Below are positions 18,698 to 27,530 of a stretch of 64,000 bases of DNA, in pieces. A program made the translations under genes and the position numbers. The DNA is from Blastopirellula marina (lineage in GTDB: Bacteria > Planctomycetota > Planctomycetia > Pirellulales > Pirellulaceae), in NCBI RefSeq assembly GCF_002967715.1, contig NZ_PUIA01000037.1:1-64000 (forward strand), written 5' to 3'. The notes beneath the pieces were generated by a model. It searched no databases and was not told the origin of the DNA. It saw only the letters and a program-made list of their open reading frames with translations. Within the stretch, counting starts at the first letter, position 1. Each line of letters starts with the position of its first letter.

Positions 18698-19147
18698 ATG
18701 AATGTGCTCTTGGGAAAACGAATCAACAGCCGACCAGCGCATGCGGCTTTGATGTTTGCGATGTTCGGTCTGCTGTTGACTGGCTGCCAAGGTCGAAGCG
18801 CTCGTCCGCCGGCGGATATACAAGGGGTCGTTCGCCTGAATGGCCAGCCACTGGAACAAGCCAGCGTGCACTTCACGTCGCCCCGCACCGGCGAATCGGC
18901 CTATGCCAATGTCGAACCTGGCGGAACGTATCGCATTCCCTTCCCAGAAGTCGATATCGGCGAAGTATACGAAGTGGCCGTGAGAAAGCCGGTAGCCGAA
19001 GTGGAATACGCCACCGACGCACCCAAGTCTCAGCCGAAGACCACCAGGATACCTGACAAGTATGCCAACCGCCGAACGAGCGGGCTGTCGTTCAAGATCG
19101 AATCCGGCGGACCGCAAACGTACGACATCGAGCTGAACGGTTCGTAA
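18698..19147 (+). CDS. Lipoprotein with carboxypeptidase-regulatory-like fold
   Basis: Start taken at ATG 18698 (MNVLLGKRIN), placing the lipobox LLLTGC at about residues 25-30; an upstream start at 18626 would overlap the DUF1559 gene. The 149-residue mature protein is one transthyretin-like module: ADIQGVVRLNGQPLEQASVH, then GGTYRIPFPEVDIGEVYEVA, with a polar C-terminal tail. It is the downstream partner of the DUF1559 gene ending at 18651, and similar DUF1559/lipoprotein pairs occur at 20650-22027 and 24476-25904. Probably anchored in the outer or inner membrane; a structural or assembly partner role for the pilin-like protein is inference from the repeated pairing. Confidence 0.85.
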   Translation: MNVLLGKRINSRPAHAALMFAMFGLLLTGCQGRSARPPADIQGVVRLNGQPLEQASVHFTSPRTGESAYANVEPGGTYRIPFPEVDIGEVYEVAVRKPVAEVEYATDAPKSQPKTTRIPDKYANRRTSGLSFKIESGGPQTYDIELNGS

Positions 19148-19163
19148 CGCAGATGGGACGATC

Positions 19164-19208
19164 AGAAACGAGTGGCCCGAAACTCCCTCTTGGTAGCCAC
19201 TCGTTTCT
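19164..19208. terminator. Bidirectional hairpin between convergent genes
   Basis: AGAAACGAGTGGC at 19164-19176 and GCCACTCGTTTCT at 19196-19208 are exact inverted repeats of 13 bases with a 19-base loop. They lie between two convergent genes and each arm ends with a short A/T tract, so a bidirectional terminator is the simplest reading. Confidence 0.7.
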
Positions 19209-19230
19209 GCGCTCTCGCCACACTAGTGTT

Positions 19231-20616
19231 TTAGTGATGGGATTGTTTGCCACCGACACACAGCACCTTGGTTGGCATGCCGCCTGCTTCGTACTCGCCG
19301 TGGAATTCGAGCTTCTCCAGAGAGAGAAGTTGCAGCTTACCGTTGCCGGGATTGGTGATCACGGCCCAGCGTCCGTCGGCGTCGAAGTCGACTTCGTGAT
19401 GGCCGTAGTGCCCCGATACCTGGCTCGGCCCGACCGGCAGGCGTTTGACCACCGTAGCATCGCTCAGGTCGCGGTCGGCATTGGGATCGAGATCGACCAC
19501 CACCAGCTGTTCGGCAACATCCCCTTCCTTGCGATCTTGAAAGAGAAACGCGTAGTTCTTGCCGGCCGCGGTGACGACGGTCGTGGGAGTCGTCAGCGAA
19601 AGCCCATCCGGCGTATCGATCGGTAGTTTGACCACCGAAGGCTCAGCGGCGGAAGCATCGATCAGGCACAGCGCTGCCGCGGCATGTTTGCCGGTTGTGC
19701 ACAAGACCCAGCGGCGATGCGTAGCGAACGCACCGGTGCGATTCGGACGATCCGAGTTTTCGTCTTTTCCCAGCGAAAGATGATGCATCTCGACGCCCTG
19801 TGGCGACTGCTTCAAGTTCAGATCGGCATCGACGTAATAGACGCCGTCCGAAGGGGCAAAGAAGACGCGTCCCGCGCTCGCTGTCGCCCCATGCAAACCA
19901 CCAACTGGTAGCTGGAACGAGTAAGCAATCGCGTCATCGCCGGGCTTGCTCAAGTCGCTGACGTCGATACGACCGTTGTTCTCTTCGTCGCGGGCGGCCC
20001 AAGTCGCGTAGGCAATCTTTCCGTCGATGGCTGCCAGCGTGATGTGCCCGCCACCGCCACGAAAGAAGTGGCCGTGCTGCTGGTTATCTTGCCGCAGCAG
20101 ATGCATGGGATCGAGCTGCGTGAAGCCGTTAAGCTTGTCGTTGGCCAGGTAGAACAGCCCTTCGTATTGATACAGATGGGCCGGGTTTCCCTGCGACTTA
20201 TCGACAACGCTGGCCAGCAAGTGGGGTGGTTCTTTGTAAACGTGGTCGTCGTGATCTCCGTGCGAGTGGCTTCGCACGCCCATGTCGATCGCCGCCCAGC
20301 CACTTTGATAGTTGCCGTCGTCATCGTCACGAATCCCGACGACCACCACGCGGCCGATGCGCTCCATCTGGACCAGCTCGTTACGCTGCGCGTCGAGTTG
20401 GGGGAACCCTTTAACGGTGTCGTGTCGGGTGAACTGAATTTGCGAGTCAACCTGCGAGAACTCGCCCCATCGCAGCGTCTTTGCCTCGCGGTCTTGCCAG
20501 ACGATACGCATGACAGGCGTGCCATGGGCGTGGTCTTCGTCCGCTTGAAGCGGCACGATGCCGGCCAGACAGAAGATGGCGATCAGTGAATAAATAAGCC
20601 GTGTTTTCTGAATCAT
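19231..20616 (-). CDS. Secreted histidine-rich protein, probable beta-propeller
   Basis: The 461-residue protein has a signal peptide (LIYSLIAIFCLAGIVPLQA) and then an immediate His-containing mature start (DEDHAHGTPVMRIVW). Strand-turn repeats of about 45-60 residues (GRVVVVGIRDDDDGNYQSGW, HLYQYEGLFYLANDKLNGF, RVFFAPSDGVYYVDADLNL, RWAVITNPGNGKLQLLSLE) suggest a seven- or eight-bladed beta-propeller. Histidine clusters stand out: RSHSHGDHDDHVYKEPPH near 120, QHGHFFRGGGGHI near 190, YGHHEVD near 415 and a KQSHH C terminus. These could bind Zn, Cu or Ni; a resemblance to periplasmic zinc metallochaperones of the AztD type is only by character. It is the last gene of a minus-strand operon with a lipoprotein and a DUF1559 gene. 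Confidence 0.75.
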   Translation of the reverse strand: MIQKTRLIYSLIAIFCLAGIVPLQADEDHAHGTPVMRIVWQDREAKTLRWGEFSQVDSQIQFTRHDTVKGFPQLDAQRNELVQMERIGRVVVVGIRDDDDGNYQSGWAAIDMGVRSHSHGDHDDHVYKEPPHLLASVVDKSQGNPAHLYQYEGLFYLANDKLNGFTQLDPMHLLRQDNQQHGHFFRGGGGHITLAAIDGKIAYATWAARDEENNGRIDVSDLSKPGDDAIAYSFQLPVGGLHGATASAGRVFFAPSDGVYYVDADLNLKQSPQGVEMHHLSLGKDENSDRPNRTGAFATHRRWVLCTTGKHAAAALCLIDASAAEPSVVKLPIDTPDGLSLTTPTTVVTAAGKNYAFLFQDRKEGDVAEQLVVVDLDPNADRDLSDATVVKRLPVGPSQVSGHYGHHEVDFDADGRWAVITNPGNGKLQLLSLEKLEFHGEYEAGGMPTKVLCVGGKQSHH

Positions 20617-20649
20617 CGATTGTTCTCTTACGTGGGTGTAACGTTTGGT

Positions 20650-21048
20650 TTACAGCGACATCTTCGGGGCAGGCACGTTGAGGTCGATCTCGGTTTGCTC
20701 TGCGCTGAATTGAATTTCAAGGGGAGACTTCGTGGGCGAGCGGTACGCTTTGGGCCAATGCATGGAAAACTCGCCGGTCGATTCAATCGTCAGTCGATAG
20801 CTGCCTGGCGAAAGGTGGACTCCTTCCAACGTCGCTTCCTGGCGAAGCTGAAAGCTCCCCTGGCGATCGCTTACGGCAAATGCCTGGGGCTGGCCGTCTT
20901 GGCCATAGACGGTTACGCGAACTTCGCCCAGCGGCTGGCCTTCCGTATGGATCCGGCCTGGTGTGCCACCGGGTATCGCCGGAGGTGGACCACAACCATT
21001 AAGCAGGCAGGCAAGTAGTATTAACGGAATGGGTAGTAGGCGATGCAT
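20650..21048 (-). CDS. Lipoprotein with carboxypeptidase-regulatory-like fold
   Basis: Start at ATG 21048 (MHRLLPIPLILLACLLNGCG) gives a lipoprotein signal with lipobox LLNGC near residues 15-19. The remaining ~113 residues are one transthyretin-like module (GRIHTEGQPLGEVRVTVYGQ, AVSDRQGSFQLR, LSPGSYRLTIESTGEF). It is 13 bases downstream of the DUF1559 gene ending at 21062 and 33 bases upstream of the histidine-rich secreted protein, so all three are very likely one operon. The domain is equivalent to the lipoproteins at 18698 and 25494, although sequences differ strongly. It probably presents the module at the cell envelope. Confidence 0.82.
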   Translation of the reverse strand: MHRLLPIPLILLACLLNGCGPPPAIPGGTPGRIHTEGQPLGEVRVTVYGQDGQPQAFAVSDRQGSFQLRQEATLEGVHLSPGSYRLTIESTGEFSMHWPKAYRSPTKSPLEIQFSAEQTEIDLNVPAPKMSL

Positions 21049-21061
21049 GGTTGTTGGCTGC

Positions 21062-22027
21062 TTAGTAAGGCTGCGGAACTTCACCGCCACCGCGAGTGAA
21101 CAAGGCCCGCCAGGTCGAAAGAGTGATCGTCTCGATCACAAACCGGACACTACCATCGGCCAGCACGATTTGTGTTCCGCCGGGGTGATTGCTGCGGCTG
21201 CTGGAAACGATGTACCCATGGTGCGAAGCATCAGGCGTGCGGCTGTTGGGGGTATAGAAACCGTTGATGGTGATGTGATAGCCAGTGGTCCGAATCCACG
21301 AGCCGGCCCGCACGCCGGTGTAGCCTGAGGCGGATGCAGCGTCGATGTCTTCGGCGGTCTTCGAGCCAGGTGCCCCGCCGCTGACGCGTTTGACTTGGCG
21401 TTGTGGGTCGGTCAGGACGGTAGTCGAAACCTGATCGCGACCGCCGAACAGCGTTTCCGCCATCAAGATAGTGTGGCTGGTGCCGTCGGTAATATCGCGG
21501 AACGACGTGTCGCTGTCGCGCCAGAAAAGCCCGTTCGGGTCGCAGGCCTCGCAGTAGTTCAGCCCGTTGCCGCTCCCCACGTTCAGCATGTAGTTGGTCC
21601 CCGCCCACGTGTCGCTGCCGTCGTAGTAAAGCGGGTCGCCACTGTCCGACGGGCACATGAACATATCTAGCGGACGATCCTGAATGCCAGCATGCACGGG
21701 GTTGAGTGTGACCGACGGACCGCTGCCGAGCATTAGTGGCTGACTGAAATCGATCAGGTCGTGCAGGTTACCTTGTTCGATGAATGGCAAGATCTGAGCC
21801 TGGGCCGAGAAGCCGGCACTACTGGAAGCAATGAGCGGGAACTTGCGGTGGGTATCGTGATAGTTATGCATGGCCAGACCCAACTGCTTAAGGTTGTTCT
21901 GGCATTGAATTCGACGAGCGGCCTCGCGCGCTTGTTGCACCGCTGGCAATAGTAAAGCAATCAGAATGCCGATGATCGCAATGACCACCAGCAGTTCGAC
22001 GAGCGTAAACGCGTGTCGCAATCGCAT
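21062..22027 (-). CDS. DUF1559 pseudopilin-like protein
   Basis: ATG 22027 gives [20 protein letters not shown], a compact prepilin leader with FTLVE and the helix continuing to [14 protein letters not shown]. The 321-residue protein has the DUF1559 features [12 protein letters not shown] near 60, a [19 protein letters not shown] segment near 200 and the terminal [17 protein letters not shown]. First gene of a three-gene minus-strand operon that continues with a lipoprotein and a histidine-rich beta-propeller-like protein. The frame upstream of 22027 is open for 15 more codons, but these lie before the leader and are not expected in the product. As with other DUF1559 proteins, the function is unknown. 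Confidence 0.93.
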   Translation of the reverse strand: MRLRHAFTLVELLVVIAIIGILIALLLPAVQQAREAARRIQCQNNLKQLGLAMHNYHDTHRKFPLIASSSAGFSAQAQILPFIEQGNLHDLIDFSQPLMLGSGPSVTLNPVHAGIQDRPLDMFMCPSDSGDPLYYDGSDTWAGTNYMLNVGSGNGLNYCEACDPNGLFWRDSDTSFRDITDGTSHTILMAETLFGGRDQVSTTVLTDPQRQVKRVSGGAPGSKTAEDIDAASASGYTGVRAGSWIRTTGYHITINGFYTPNSRTPDASHHGYIVSSSRSNHPGGTQIVLADGSVRFVIETITLSTWRALFTRGGGEVPQPY

Positions 22028-22204
22028 GGAAATTCTTCCCCTTCTCAGACAGGCGAATGCCGTGCGAAACAAAGCACGACCAAATCACACATGCGACTTT
22101 ATTTGTTTTGCAAATCTGTTGCAAGTGCCTTCTTGAAAGATTTACAGAAGGGGAGATTTCGGGGATCAGGTCTCCAAGCAGAAAGGGGCTCAAGAACGAA
22201 ACAA

Positions 22205-22228
22205 GCCCTGGCAGTTGCTCGCCAGGGC
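22205..22228 (-). terminator. Hairpin downstream of alkaline phosphatase
   Basis: GCCCTGGC and GCCAGGGC are perfect 8-base inverted repeats with an 8-base loop, 60 bases beyond the phosphatase stop. On the minus strand TTGTTTCG follows the stem, a weak T-tract. A terminator is likely but not certain. Confidence 0.55.
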
Positions 22229-22287
22229 CTGGGTATCAAGTCGTATTCCTTCTCCACCGTCGGCGAAGGAGAGAGAACAAGATTGGG

Positions 22288-23982
22288 CTACTTGCCGGTG
22301 AGAGCTTCCGGATCTTCGATAACCAGGTAATGACCGTGGTCGGCCGTCAGGATCAAGCAGGTATCGTCCCAGCCTCCGTGTGCTTCGATCCACTGGGTTA
22401 CTTTGTGGAATGCCTGGTCGCCACTGAGGACGGCACCGATCGAGTCGTCGATGTTGTTTGAGTGGTTGGCCCAGTCGACGTCGCCTGATTCGATCATCAG
22501 CCACCATGGCTTCCCTTGGGCCTGCAGGACGTCGAGTGCCGCGATGCTCATGTCGGCCAGCGTAACGTTCTCGCGAAGGTCTGCTTCGGTGTACTTCTCA
22601 GCCGCAGTGGGGCCAGAGCTCTTGGAGCTGACCACCGGATCGTACTTTCCATCGGCTGTTTGAAACGGCAGATGCCCTCGAGCGACACCAAAGAAACCGA
22701 ACAGGCGATGCCCTTCTTGGATGGCCTTGGTGACGCCTTGTTCTAGAACCTGCTTGCCATCCTGACCAGGCGTTCGCTGGGCCACGACATACTTGCCGCC
22801 GTTGGCCACATCGATGGCCTGCTGGTCCTCGGCAGTCAGGTAAGGATTGCCGGGGACGAAGTTCTTCCCCTGGTTTCCGTCCTTCTTCTTTTCATCTCCC
22901 CAGCCGCCGCCGATCAGAACATCGACACCAGGAAGACCGCCGGGGTGATAGACCGATGGCCGGCCGACCAGGTCGCGCGAGATGTCTTGATAGTCGTAGC
23001 GGTGCACGTTGTTGGCATAGGCGGCACCTGGCGTGGCATGGCAAATCGGAACGCTGGTCACCACGCCGATCTTCCAACCGTCGTCCTGCAACTGCCGGGC
23101 AATCGGCAAGACCTCGCGTCCCATGTAGTTGACGTTGATCGAGTTGTTATAGGTCTTGATGCCGGAGGTCATCGACGTGGCGGAGGATGCCGAATCGGTG
23201 AACGCGTGAACGATGTTCTTGCCTTTGGCGATCAGATAATCGGCGTCGGCCGGAACGCTCCACGGGAACTCGCCTGCTTCGCCGACGTTGTAGCCCCCCT
23301 TAGTGCTGCCGCCGGGGGAAGTGACGATCTGACGATCGATGTTGACGTCGGTTCCGCTGTTGTGCGGTGTCGTCACGAAGTAACCGAAGTCGGTCTTTGC
23401 GCCGCGGTAGTCTTGAAAGTGCAGCCCCGTTCCCCGCCCTTCGCGATAGCCTACCTTGCCGGACTTGTGGATGGCGGCTGCCCAGGTCGTTTGCCAGTCC
23501 ATGCCGTCGTAAATGAACAGAATGACCCGCTTCTTGCCACTCTCGACGGCTTGTTTCTGCAAGCGATAGACGTCGGTCTGATCGAGGTACTCGGCCTTCG
23601 GATTGACCGTATCGGTCGGCAGGTAACCAAATAGCTGTTCGAGCTTCTCTTCGTTGCGATAGATGCTGTTGGTGCCGTCGAACGCATCCAAGTTAATTCC
23701 GAACGTGTAAATCGGGATCAGGCGGTTTGAGTGATTACCCCAGCTGGAATACTTTTCGCCGTTGGGGCCCCAGTGCAGCGACGTGGGACGACTGGTTTCG
23801 GCGTTGTTCTTCTGCAGTGACGAGACCGAATCGCGATCGAAGGTCTCAGCATAAGTGACCCAAGGGAGGAGTAGACTGAAAGAAACAAAACAAATCGCAG
23901 GAAGCTTCTTCAACACAGGCAGATCTCTGCAGGAAAACGGGAGGGAGGGAAGATGATTGGTCGCGAAACCTTTATTGAACAT
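22288..23982 (-). CDS. Secreted alkaline phosphatase (PhoA superfamily)
   Basis: The 564-residue enzyme hydrolyses phosphate monoesters outside the cytoplasm. Metal and catalytic motifs are: LFIYDGMDWQTTW (first Asp) near residue 158; nucleophile region DSASSATSMTSGIKTYNN near 265; DVDWANHSNN near 513; and LILTADHGHYL near 544. The ATG at 23982 has an AGGCGG sequence in front; a GTG at 23916 would place the hydrophobic signal (LPAICFVSFSLLLPWVTYA) right at the N terminus and is a good alternative. The protein ends only about 17 residues after the TADHGH motif, so the third zinc ligand seen in E. coli-type PhoA (the HTG region) is not in its usual place. Could act with the glycerophosphodiesterase in phosphate scavenging. 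Confidence 0.9.
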   Translation of the reverse strand: MFNKGFATNHLPSLPFSCRDLPVLKKLPAICFVSFSLLLPWVTYAETFDRDSVSSLQKNNAETSRPTSLHWGPNGEKYSSWGNHSNRLIPIYTFGINLDAFDGTNSIYRNEEKLEQLFGYLPTDTVNPKAEYLDQTDVYRLQKQAVESGKKRVILFIYDGMDWQTTWAAAIHKSGKVGYREGRGTGLHFQDYRGAKTDFGYFVTTPHNSGTDVNIDRQIVTSPGGSTKGGYNVGEAGEFPWSVPADADYLIAKGKNIVHAFTDSASSATSMTSGIKTYNNSINVNYMGREVLPIARQLQDDGWKIGVVTSVPICHATPGAAYANNVHRYDYQDISRDLVGRPSVYHPGGLPGVDVLIGGGWGDEKKKDGNQGKNFVPGNPYLTAEDQQAIDVANGGKYVVAQRTPGQDGKQVLEQGVTKAIQEGHRLFGFFGVARGHLPFQTADGKYDPVVSSKSSGPTAAEKYTEADLRENVTLADMSIAALDVLQAQGKPWWLMIESGDVDWANHSNNIDDSIGAVLSGDQAFHKVTQWIEAHGGWDDTCLILTADHGHYLVIEDPEALTGK

Positions 23983-24475
23983 GCGAACCGCCTGGCTAGA
24001 AACCCCTTATGCGCACGATACGCTGCTTTTCGCGCAGGTCCCGCGAGATTCGAACGCGACAAGGACGTCTGCAGCGAGGTGATAGCAACCATTCTCAATG
24101 CACCTTCGCTATGCCGCTGCCAAAGCAGGCGGGGAGGAATGCCTTGTTTCGATGCAGCTGTTCGCCTGCTCTAACGACAATTGTTCCCTTCAAGCAGGCA
24201 CCTCGAGTTGAAATTTGGTTCAGTATCGGAAAGGCGCAATTTTAATTGAGAAACCATTATCCTCTGTGCTCCGCTAATAACGACTATTAATCTTCCACAG
24301 AGAGCAAAAACAGCCCAATACGCGATATTTCCCACCTGATTCGCCCAGGTGATTACGACGGTTAGGCCTAAACTTTGCTGATATCCCGGTATACTCCGGC
24401 CCTGGATGCGATCAGCAAGCCAAGACCGGGATGTATTCCTCGCTATCTTCCTGCCAATTTCGAAAGTGCCTCTTG
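23983..24475. other. Divergent intergenic region, phosphatase / truncated DUF1559
   Basis: The 493-base stretch has no supported gene. It contains an AT-rich part (24190-24330) and a pyrimidine/A-rich tract before the DUF1559 pseudogene. A GATTCGAAC string at 24050 recalls a T-loop, but a cloverleaf does not form around it (see rejected items). Confidence 0.45.
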
Positions 24476-25451
24476 ATGAAATCCCAAAGATCTTTGTCCG
24501 GCCGTTCAACAGGCCCGCGAAGCTGCCCGACGGATGCAGTGCAGCAACAACCTGAAACAGCTTGGTCTGGCGTTGCACAATTATCACGACACCAACGGCG
24601 CGTTCCCGATGGTTTCGTACGTCGATAACACCAACCGACCAGCAAGCTGGCTGGTGCGGATCTGGCCGTACATCGAACAATCGGCTGCGTACGATCAGTG
24701 CACCTTCCAAAGCGACTGGACCGGGATTGGCTTCGATCGCAACTGGCGCGTGACGACGACCGTCTTTGTTGACGGACTGAATTGCCCCTCGAACCCGATG
24801 GATCGTTACCTGACGCAAACCTCTAGCAGTGCCACGCAAAATGACGGGGCACCTGCGGAGGTTCAGTACCAGCGTGCCGACTACGTGGGCGTGGGTGGCG
24901 GTTACAACATGGCCGGTGCGACCCCCTCGCATTGGTACGGTTATCACGGGATGAACGATTACAACGGGATCTTCGTGGCACTCGACAGCCGCAACACGCA
25001 GACCACTGCATTCCGTGACATCACCGACGGCACGAGCAACACGCTGGCCGTGGGGGAACAGTCGAACTTCATTCGTTCGCTCAACACGTCCACTGGCGAA
25101 GTGACCTTCCACGACTCGCGCGAGTACGGTCACCGCGGCGGTGCCTGGAGTGGTGGCGGCGGCCACAACGGCAACGGTTCGTGGTACGGCAACTGGGAAG
25201 GGCATTCGTCCATCCGCGTTGGCATTAACTACGCCCACACCAGCGGATACAACAACCCACTGGGAACCGGCAACGATCCCGGCAAAGGGGGCCGCTCGGG
25301 GCATCACACGATCTTCACCTCGGCCCACCCCGGCGGTGCCTTGTTTGTGCTGGGTGACGGATCGACTCGATTTGTCAGCGAGAACATCACGCTGGATACG
25401 CTACGTAACCTGGCCAACCGTGCCGACGGCAAGGTGCTGGGCGAATACTAA
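24476..25451 (+). pseudogene. DUF1559 gene with prepilin leader deleted
   Basis: The readable C-terminal 305 residues (from ATG 24534, [20 protein letters not shown]) are a full DUF1559 domain with DITDGTSNTLAVGEQ near 165 and terminal HPGGALFVLGDGSTRFV. Immediately upstream, in frame, are [12 protein letters not shown] codons and then a TGA. Upstream of that, in another frame, ATG 24476 reads MKSQRS, a typical DUF1559 N terminus. The segment that should join them (FTLVELL plus hydrophobic helix) is missing: only 22 bases separate ATG 24476 from the PAVQQ codons at 24498, against 99 in the gene at 17626. A deletion of roughly 77 bases, not a multiple of three, explains this. Without the leader the product could not be exported as a pseudopilin. 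The intact lipoprotein partner still follows. Confidence 0.75.
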
Positions 25452-25493
25452 TCCGGGTTGAACGCCTGCTCGTAGATTTCATTCAAGGTGAAC

Positions 25494-25904
25494 ATGATGA
25501 ATCGATTCCTATTATCCTCGTGCGTGCTGCTGGCCTTGTCGGCGACCGGGTGCTTTTCCGGCTCGGGGCAGTCACTGCATGCTGTTGAAGGGACGATCAC
25601 CAAAGACGGTGTCCCCTTCGTCGATGCCAACCTCGAGTTCGAACCGCAAACGGCCGGTGCCCCTTCGTATGGCAAGTCAGACGAGAACGGCAACTTCAAG
25701 CTGTACTACTCGACCGGCAAGCCTGGGGCTGCTCCCGGTATGCATACGGTGAAAGTCCTCGGCGGCCGCAAGGCATCCGATGCCAGGCCAAACGAGCCGA
25801 CCTCGAAAGAAGCCCCAGCTGCTCAGTTGAAGGAGTACCGGGGGAAAGAGATCGTCGTGACCGTTGAACCGGGCGGCGAGAACCGAGTCCAGATCGAACT
25901 GTAA
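25494..25904 (+). CDS. Lipoprotein with carboxypeptidase-regulatory-like fold
   Basis: ATG 25494 (MMNRFLLSSCVLLALSATGC) gives a lipobox SATGC near residues 16-20; AAGGTG a few bases upstream can be the ribosome-binding site, and the next codon is a second ATG (25497). The 136-residue protein is one regulatory-like module: EGTITKDGVPFVDANLEFEP, SDENGNFKLYYS, PGAAPGMHTVKVLGG, with a C-terminal EIVVTVEPGGENRVQIEL. It lies 42 bases after the truncated DUF1559 gene and is its natural partner. Coding looks intact, so the loss of the DUF1559 leader may be recent. Hairpin terminator follows at 25940. Confidence 0.85.
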   Translation: MMNRFLLSSCVLLALSATGCFSGSGQSLHAVEGTITKDGVPFVDANLEFEPQTAGAPSYGKSDENGNFKLYYSTGKPGAAPGMHTVKVLGGRKASDARPNEPTSKEAPAAQLKEYRGKEIVVTVEPGGENRVQIEL

Positions 25905-25939
25905 ATTCCACCACTTTTTGGAACAGAGAAGGTGGAACC

Positions 25940-25982
25940 TAAAGGGGCTCTTGCGGTTGCCTTGCCGCGAGGGCCCTTTTTC
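25940..25982 (+). terminator. Rho-independent terminator
   Basis: AAAGGGGCTCTTGCGG pairs with CCGCGAGGGCCCTTTTT across a 7-base loop (one bulge and G-T pairs), followed by TTTTT. It ends the DUF1559/lipoprotein transcript and lies 50 bases from the end of a convergent sulfatase gene. Confidence 0.8.
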
Positions 25983-26030
25983 TGTTGGTTATCTCGCACG
26001 GAATGATCCGTTCGCGTGCGGCACCGTTTG

Positions 26031-27530
26031 TTACTTCGGCCCGCTGGCGTTGATCTTGTCGGCGTTGTGCTCTTTGCCGGCCCAGTCGCCGTAGGGGCGG
26101 TCCCCTTTGATGCGCTGGCCGGTCTTGCTGTCGACGTAGCCGGTGACGCGGTCGTAGAAGTCGACGGTGTAGTTCGCCGGCACGCTGTCGCCCGTTTCCT
26201 TTTGCCACTGGTCCATCACTTGGCGCATTTCGGCCAGATGCTTGGCGTACTTCCCATCGCCGACCAGGTTGTGCGTTTGCAGCGGGTCTTTGCTTGTGTC
26301 GTACAACTCTTCGGCCGGACGAGGTGCCAGCAGGACATCGGCCTGGGCAGGGGTCAGGTCGTCTTTGGCGTCGACAATGTCTTTGTGCGAAGGAGAACTG
26401 ACCGAGTCGGCCGGGCCGAGCCAGGCTTTGTCAGGACGAGCATTGCGGACGTACAGAATCCCTTGCTGCGTGCGGACCGCGCGGCCGTGGGCTTCGTAGT
26501 CGTGCCAGTTATGCTCGCTGAACGCGTAGCCTCGCTTCGAGAGATTCTGCGTATTCTCCAGCAGTTGGGCAAAGCTAACGCCTTGGGCTTGCTCAGGCAC
26601 CTTCACACCAGCCAGGCTGAGGAAAGTCGGGCAGATATCGATCACGCTGACCAGCTTGTTGTTGGTCGCACCGGCGTCCGTGATCCCGTTGGGCCAACTG
26701 ACGACGAAGGGAGTCTTCATACCGCTGTCGTGAACGCGGGTTTTACCGCGGGGGAAGGGACGGCCATTGTCGGCCATGACGATGATCAGCGTGTTGTCGA
26801 ACGCATTCTGGGCTTTGAGTTCTTCGCAGACCTGGCCAATGTAGTAGTCGAAGCGGGTGATCTCGTTGTGGTACGAAGCGAGGTCGTCGCGGGTGGCAGG
26901 CTCGTCACGCATGTACGGCGAGACCTTCACGTCGTCGGGATTGTGCTTCGGTCCGTAGTTGTCGGCCTGCCACTGCTTGTCGGCATCCCAACCACGGTGA
27001 GCGTCGGTAGCAGCGAACCAGAAGAAGAACGGCTTGTCTTTGGGACGCTTCTGCACCACATCGACCCAGTCCCCTTCCCCGCCGGAGTTGCCAGGGACAT
27101 TCGTTCCGCGCTTATCGTCCCAGACGGCCTTCTCGTCGGCGCTATCTTGTGGCATATGATCTTTGCCAGCCAGGGCCGTGTAGTAGCCAGCTTCTTTAAG
27201 CAGCTTCGGAAACTTGACCAGGTGCGCCGGCAGCGGACGATGCAGTTCGCTGGCCGCCCCGTTGTTGTGCGGGTAGCGACCGGTGATGATGCTGCACCGG
27301 CTGGGGCTACAACTGCTGGCGGTGAGATACGCGTTGGTAAATTTCATCCCGCCTTTTGCCAGGGCATCGATGTTGGGGGTGCGGGCCGTTTCGCTGCCGT
27401 AACAGCCAAAGTCATTCCAACTGACGTCGTCGGCAATGAAGACGATGAAATTGGGGCGATCGTCGGCAACGGCAGGTATGGCGAAGGCGAACAGCAGCAA
27501 GGCCAGGGACAGAAATTGAATTCGAGACAT
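26031..27530 (-). CDS. Secreted sulfatase
   Basis: Start at ATG 27530 (MSRIQFLSLALLLFAFAIPA) places the signal peptide at the N terminus; the 21 residues from an upstream ATG at 27593 are discarded. The 499-residue enzyme has RPNFIVFIADDVSWNDFG with metal Asp residues at 34-35 and the formylglycine site C74 in SSCSPSRCSIITGRYPHN, a canonical C-x-P-S-R. A second metal region is IVMADNGRPFPRGK near 247, with the second catalytic Lys region after it. C-terminal ELYDTSKDPLQTHNLVGDGK is a common sulfatase feature. It is the distal member of a minus-strand block with a formylglycine-enzyme-like protein and two more sulfatases; substrate unknown, sulfated polysaccharide likely. Confidence 0.95.
   Translation of the reverse strand: MSRIQFLSLALLLFAFAIPAVADDRPNFIVFIADDVSWNDFGCYGSETARTPNIDALAKGGMKFTNAYLTASSCSPSRCSIITGRYPHNNGAASELHRPLPAHLVKFPKLLKEAGYYTALAGKDHMPQDSADEKAVWDDKRGTNVPGNSGGEGDWVDVVQKRPKDKPFFFWFAATDAHRGWDADKQWQADNYGPKHNPDDVKVSPYMRDEPATRDDLASYHNEITRFDYYIGQVCEELKAQNAFDNTLIIVMADNGRPFPRGKTRVHDSGMKTPFVVSWPNGITDAGATNNKLVSVIDICPTFLSLAGVKVPEQAQGVSFAQLLENTQNLSKRGYAFSEHNWHDYEAHGRAVRTQQGILYVRNARPDKAWLGPADSVSSPSHKDIVDAKDDLTPAQADVLLAPRPAEELYDTSKDPLQTHNLVGDGKYAKHLAEMRQVMDQWQKETGDSVPANYTVDFYDRVTGYVDSKTGQRIKGDRPYGDWAGKEHNADKINASGPK

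Noticed and set aside
24040-24080. Possible tRNA T-arm (GATTCGAAC) on the minus strand
   Set aside because: A T-loop-like string is present but no matching D-arm, anticodon stem or acceptor stem could be built around it.
24171-25328. 385-codon minus-strand frame opposite the truncated DUF1559 gene
   Set aside because: The plus strand encodes a full DUF1559 domain; the opposite frame has no recognisable features.
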